DNA of 8,534 bases, taken from contig CAIYWO010000087.1 of NCBI GenBank assembly GCA_903929925.1, forward strand, positions 1 through 8,534. Reading direction: 5' to 3'. Shown here piece after piece: positions 7,048-8,534 of the stretch. This DNA comes from an uncultured beta proteobacterium. GTDB taxonomy: Bacteria; Pseudomonadota; Gammaproteobacteria; Burkholderiales; Burkholderiaceae_B. The notes under the pieces were generated by a model. It saw only the letters and a program-made list of their open reading frames with translations. It ran no database searches and had not been told where the DNA came from. Position 1 is the first letter of the stretch; the number at the start of each line of letters is the position of its first letter. The translations under genes and the position numbers were made by a program.

Positions 7048-7826
7048 GAGCTTGCTCCCTCCAACTCGGCCGTCATGCGGTCAAACTCTTTTTGGTCTAT
7101 TGGGACGAATTGAATTTTGTCGCCAGGTAACAGCAGCGACGGTTGCTCGCGCGCGAGGTCAAAGAGCCTCAGCGGTGTTGCGCCCAGAATGTGCCAGCCG
7201 CCAGGAAGGCGCTCCGGATAAATCGTTGACTGCCGGTTGGCAATGGCGACGGAGCCGCGCGGTACCACCGTGCGTGGCACGTCTCGCCGAGGAATTGCAA
7301 AGATTTCTTCGTGAATGCCTATGTAAGGGTGGCCTGGCGAGAAACCAAGTGAAAATACCATCGCGTCAGAGGCGCTGTGTTTCGTGATGACTTCATCTTC
7401 GGTCAGGCCTGTGCGCTTAGCCACGTCACTGAGGTCCGGCCCATGCACGCCGCCGTAGCAGACGGGTATTTTGATCAGCCGCGAGGAGGCGTTCGCCGGC
7501 AGTAACTCTCCGCTCAGGATGCGCTTCACTTCTTTCGACAGGCTTGCAAAGGTGACAGGTGTGGCGTGGGTGCCGGGCGAGTAAAACAACGCTACTGCGG
7601 TGTATGAGGGCACGATGTCGGACACGCCCGGGATGTCGGCTGCCCGCAGGGTGGCTGCCGCACTCAAACACACCAGTCCAGTTTCAGCGCTAATTTCCTG
7701 GCCAAAGTCCAAGCTTAGGCATCGGTCGCCTTGCGGACGTATCGTAAACACAGGTCCTTTCATGCTTTGGTCTGGTGCTCTCGAAAGAGTTATTGGTTGC
7801 AGATCTTTTTTTGAGTGTAATGACAT
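7044..7826 (-). CDS. pxpB: 5-oxoprolinase subunit PxpB (KipI / AHS1 family)
   Basis: Subunit B of the 5-oxoprolinase complex, KipI/AHS1 family, acting with PxpC in the cytosol. The longest ATG frame gives 260 residues. Family signatures, numbered from that ATG, are IRPQGDRCLSLDFG (29-42), an SYTAVALFYSP segment, PVCYGGVHGPDL, GFSPGHPY (161-168), IPRRDVPRTVVPRGSVAIA, IYPERLPGGW (ending at Trp211) and the LLLPGD turn near the C-terminus. It is first of the three pxp genes, and its TGA lies in an ATGA shared with pxpC. The start is doubtful: ATG 7826 and the in-frame ATG at 7763 (residue 22) both lack a Shine-Dalgarno, the 63 bases between them are AT-rich for this window, and family homology begins just after residue 22. 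The shorter form of 239 residues is at least as likely. Confidence 0.92.
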   Translation of the reverse strand: MSLHSKKDLQPITLSRAPDQSMKGPVFTIRPQGDRCLSLDFGQEISAETGLVCLSAAATLRAADIPGVSDIVPSYTAVALFYSPGTHATPVTFASLSKEVKRILSGELLPANASSRLIKIPVCYGGVHGPDLSDVAKRTGLTEDEVITKHSASDAMVFSLGFSPGHPYIGIHEEIFAIPRRDVPRTVVPRGSVAIANRQSTIYPERLPGGWHILGATPLRLFDLAREQPSLLLPGDKIQFVPIDQKEFDRMTAELEGASS

Positions 7827-7885
7827 GCGACGAAGTGGTGTCGAAGCGAATAGAATAGTACTTGTAATTTTTTAAGCGAACATCA
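7827..7885. promoter_or_regulatory. Short AT-rich divergent intergenic region between pxpB and ubiE
   Basis: These 59 bases must hold the control signals for ubiE and at least part of those for the pxp genes. For ubiE, -10-like hexamers TAGAAT (7851-7856) and TGTAAT (7863-7868) are present without a good -35. On the minus strand TATTCT (7857-7852) lies 17 bases from a poor -35, TTCGCT. AAGCGAA occurs twice (7844-7850 and 7874-7880), 30 bases apart. If pxpB starts at 7763, the shared regulatory region extends to about 120 bases. No single promoter can be called with confidence. Confidence 0.3.
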
Positions 7886-8534
7886 ATGTCCGACGATAAA
7901 ACCCACTTCGGTTTCCAGACCGTTGCCGAGTCTGAAAAGGCCGGTAAGGTCGCGCAGGTGTTTCACTCTGTCGCAACACGCTATGACGTGATGAACGACC
8001 TGATGTCGGCTGGGCTGCATCGTGTCTGGAAGGCCTTCACCATTGGCCGCGCCGCCGTGCGCCCCGGGATGAAGGTGCTTGACATCGCCGGGGGAACCGG
8101 CGATTTGGCTCGCGCGTTTGCAAAGCAAGCAGGAGCCCAAGGGGAAGTTTGGCTCACCGACATTAATGATTCAATGCTGAGGGTGGGCCGTGATCGTTTG
8201 ATGGACGATGGAATCGTCGTGCCCTGCGCGGTGTGTGATGCCGAGCGCTTGCCGTTTCCCGATAGTTACTTTGATCGGGTGAGCGTTGCGTTTGGTTTGC
8301 GCAACATGACCCACAAAGATCGCGCGTTGGCTGAAATGACGCGGGTCTTGCGTCCAGGCGGAAAATTGTTGGTGCTCGAGTTCTCGCACATTGCAAAGCC
8401 GCTTGCTCCGGCGTACGACTGGTACTCGTTTAAGGTGTTGCCGTGGTTGGGCAGTAAGGTTGCGGGCGACGCAGAGAGCTACCGCTATTTGGCCGAGTCG
8501 ATCCGCATGCATCCAGACCAAGAAACCCTTAAGA
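7886..8534 (+). CDS. ubiE: Ubiquinone/menaquinone biosynthesis C-methyltransferase UbiE, 5' part
   Basis: SAM-dependent class I methyltransferase that methylates the benzoquinol ring in ubiquinone synthesis (and demethylmenaquinol where menaquinone is made). The first 216 codons are present; the family is about 250 residues, so only the C-terminus is missing beyond the window edge. Signatures: FGFQTVAESEK (8-18), VFHSVATRYDVMNDLMS (25-41), glycine-rich SAM motif I LDIAGGTGD (65-73), the acidic residue ending strand 2 in TDINDSML (Asp92), DAERLPFPD (118-126), the diagnostic FGLRNMT (136-142) and LRPGGKLLVLEFS. Start ATG 7886 agrees with the usual N-terminus just before the THFGF segment; the ribosome site is weak (an AAGCGAA stretch). 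It is divergent from pxpB. In related bacteria other ubi genes often follow, but that lies outside the window. Confidence 0.96.
   Translation, partial: MSDDKTHFGFQTVAESEKAGKVAQVFHSVATRYDVMNDLMSAGLHRVWKAFTIGRAAVRPGMKVLDIAGGTGDLARAFAKQAGAQGEVWLTDINDSMLRVGRDRLMDDGIVVPCAVCDAERLPFPDSYFDRVSVAFGLRNMTHKDRALAEMTRVLRPGGKLLVLEFSHIAKPLAPAYDWYSFKVLPWLGSKVAGDAESYRYLAESIRMHPDQETLK

Noticed and set aside
6055..7826. Reading the KipI/KipA homologues as sporulation-kinase regulators or as allophanate hydrolase subunits
   Set aside because: The KipI/KipA regulatory role is described in Bacillus. With an adjacent LamB/YcsF gene in one tight run, the 5-oxoprolinase PxpB-PxpC-PxpA assignment fits better, and no urea carboxylase gene is nearby.
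7828..7843. CGAC-N8-GTCG symmetry upstream of pxpB and ubiE as an operator
   Set aside because: The arms are only four bases and do not extend outward, which is expected by chance in GC-rich DNA.
1..8534. Mobile elements, CRISPR arrays, tRNA or rRNA genes, defence systems
   Set aside because: No direct-repeat arrays, terminal inverted repeats, transposase or integrase motifs or tRNA-like folds were seen. Nearly the whole window is filled by housekeeping-type genes.

Overview
The window looks like an ordinary chromosomal segment of a betaproteobacterium, most likely order Burkholderiales and possibly Alcaligenaceae. This rests on remembered resemblance of the proteins (biosynthetic IlvA, a very long DUF3683/FAD/Fe-S oxidoreductase typical of that order, a UbiE of proteobacterial type) and on moderately GC-rich codon use. 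The family assignment is an inference and was not tested by a search. No mobile element, integrase, tRNA, rRNA or CRISPR array was seen. All seven genes have intact reading frames, and the two at the edges are cut by the window.

Layout. Minus strand 1-663: 5' part of ilvA (threonine ammonia-lyase), running off the left edge. Plus strand about 734-1243: a YqaA-type small membrane protein of the DedA/SNARE-associated group, divergent from ilvA. A 109-base gap (1244-1352) follows and holds two perfect 7-bp inverted repeats. Plus strand 1353-5291: a 1312-residue flavin/iron-sulfur oxidoreductase that joins a DUF3683 N-terminus, a GlcD-like FAD dehydrogenase and a GlcF-like Fe-S subunit in one chain. 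Minus strand 7826-5288: pxpB-pxpC-pxpA, the three-subunit prokaryotic 5-oxoprolinase. These genes are tightly packed, with an ATGA overlap and then a Shine-Dalgarno sequence built over a stop codon. Plus strand from 7886: 5' part of ubiE (ubiquinone/menaquinone C-methyltransferase), divergent from pxpB and cut by the right edge.

How the genes fit together. PxpABC hydrolyses 5-oxoproline (pyroglutamate), a damage product of glutamine and glutamate, back to glutamate using ATP. The large oxidoreductase should oxidise a 2-hydroxy acid such as D-lactate, glycolate or D-2-hydroxyglutarate and pass electrons through its Fe-S clusters, plausibly to the quinone pool that UbiE helps to build. It converges on pxpA, the two stop codons overlap by 4 bases, and no terminator lies between them. 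A metabolic link between the oxidoreductase and the 5-oxoprolinase (both near glutamate/2-oxoglutarate) is only a hypothesis.

I did not find a clearly new system. The parts most worth a second look are the multi-domain oxidoreductase with its uncharacterised N-terminus and helical insert, the paired inverted repeats in front of it, and the terminator-less convergent overlap.
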